Both the position numbers and the translations under genes were made by a program. From Opitutia bacterium (lineage in GTDB: Bacteria > Verrucomicrobiota > Verrucomicrobiia > Opitutales > Seribacteraceae), in the NCBI GenBank assembly GCA_018646565.1, contig JABGUO010000445.1:1-7420 (forward strand): a stretch of DNA of 7,420 bases, in the 5' to 3' direction. This document shows positions 6,975 to 7,420 of the stretch, piece by piece. The stretch's first letter is position 1. Each line of letters begins with the position of its first letter. Below the pieces are notes generated by a model. It saw only the letters and a list, made by a program, of their open reading frames with translations. It searched no databases and was not told the origin of the DNA.

Positions 6975-7420
6975 ATGAACCGAGTAGTAGTAACAGGTGT
7001 TGGTGTAGTATCATCCCTTGGAAATGGAATTGATGATTTTTGGAATTCCCTCAAAGCAGGTAAGTCTGGAATTACTGGAGTAACCCGTTTTGAAGCGGGG
7101 GATATTGCAAGCCAAGTCGCTTCGGAGGTTACGGATTTTAATGCGGAAGACTTTATGGACCCGAAGGAAGTTCGGAGAAATGATCGGTATACACATTTAG
7201 CATTGGCCGCGTCCCGTTTTGCATTAGCAGACTCTAATCTATCCAAGGATACCTTAGTGCCAGATAGAACTGGTGTACTTGTCGGTTCGGGGATTGGTGG
7301 AATGGAGACCATCGAGAAACAAATGACAACCCTTATTGAAAGAGGGCCCCGTCGAGTTTCTCCATTTATGATTCCTTCCTTGATCGCCAATATTGCCGGA
7401 GGAGTAATTGCGATCGACCT
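6975..7420 (+). CDS. fabF: 3-oxoacyl-[acyl-carrier-protein] synthase II (partial, cut by window end)
   Basis: FabF (KAS II) condenses malonyl-ACP with an acyl-ACP to lengthen fatty acids. Only the first 148 codons are present; the frame is open at the window edge. The N-terminus MNRVVVTGVGVVSSLGN is typical of KAS II. It is followed by FWNSLKAGKSGI, RNDRYTHLALAASRFAL, the conserved VGSGIGGMETIE block, then GPRRVSPFMIPSLIANIAGG, which closely parallels E. coli FabF. The catalytic Cys and the two His residues would lie beyond the window, so activity cannot be checked here. The start at 6975 gives the expected N-terminus. It has no Shine-Dalgarno and follows acpP by 54 bases on the same strand. 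Confidence 0.95.
   Translation, partial: MNRVVVTGVGVVSSLGNGIDDFWNSLKAGKSGITGVTRFEAGDIASQVASEVTDFNAEDFMDPKEVRRNDRYTHLALAASRFALADSNLSKDTLVPDRTGVLVGSGIGGMETIEKQMTTLIERGPRRVSPFMIPSLIANIAGGVIAID

Noticed and set aside
6965..7390. Open minus-strand frame opposite fabF
   Set aside because: The plus strand encodes a clear KAS II N-terminus here, and the antisense product has no recognisable features.

Overview
The window reads as ordinary core chromosome of a Gram-negative bacterium. It holds ten protein genes packed almost end to end. The longest non-coding stretch is 106 bases. No RNA gene, insertion sequence, CRISPR array, phage gene or broken gene was seen. A heptose 6-epimerase (hldD) implies an LPS with a heptose inner core, hence an outer membrane. 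The DNA is moderately AT-rich, and nine of the ten chosen starts lack a convincing Shine-Dalgarno motif. That pattern is best known in Bacteroidota, but other lineages, including parts of the PVC group, could fit. My lean toward Verrucomicrobiota or a similar PVC lineage is a weak impression from protein style, not a demonstrated assignment.

Layout: (1) 39-1082, plus strand: a type I-beta DAHP synthase, the first step of the shikimate pathway. It converges, with only 13 bases between stops, on (2) a six-gene minus-strand block at 5781-1096. In transcription order the block is an RluB/RsuA-type rRNA pseudouridine synthase, an unrecognised exported protein, folD (one-carbon metabolism), an RDD-family membrane protein, proC (last step of proline synthesis) and hldD (LPS heptose precursor). 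Spacings in that block are 10, 21, 3, 7 and -8 bases, so it looks like one operon with mixed functions. (3) A divergent control region at 5782-5887 carries two adjacent perfect short inverted repeats and a weaker third. (4) On the plus strand, fabG, acpP and fabF (cut by the window end) form the standard type II fatty-acid elongation cluster.

The fab genes work together: FabF condenses malonyl-ACP with the growing acyl chain, AcpP carries the intermediates, and FabG reduces the beta-ketoacyl product. The minus-strand genes share no single pathway and are better seen as housekeeping genes that share transcription. I found no evidence of a novel defence, mobile or biosynthetic system. The items most worth a second look are the unrecognised exported protein, the dyads in the divergent promoter region and the lack of Shine-Dalgarno sequences. 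Several starts were chosen inside longer open frames, and the reasons are given in the entries.
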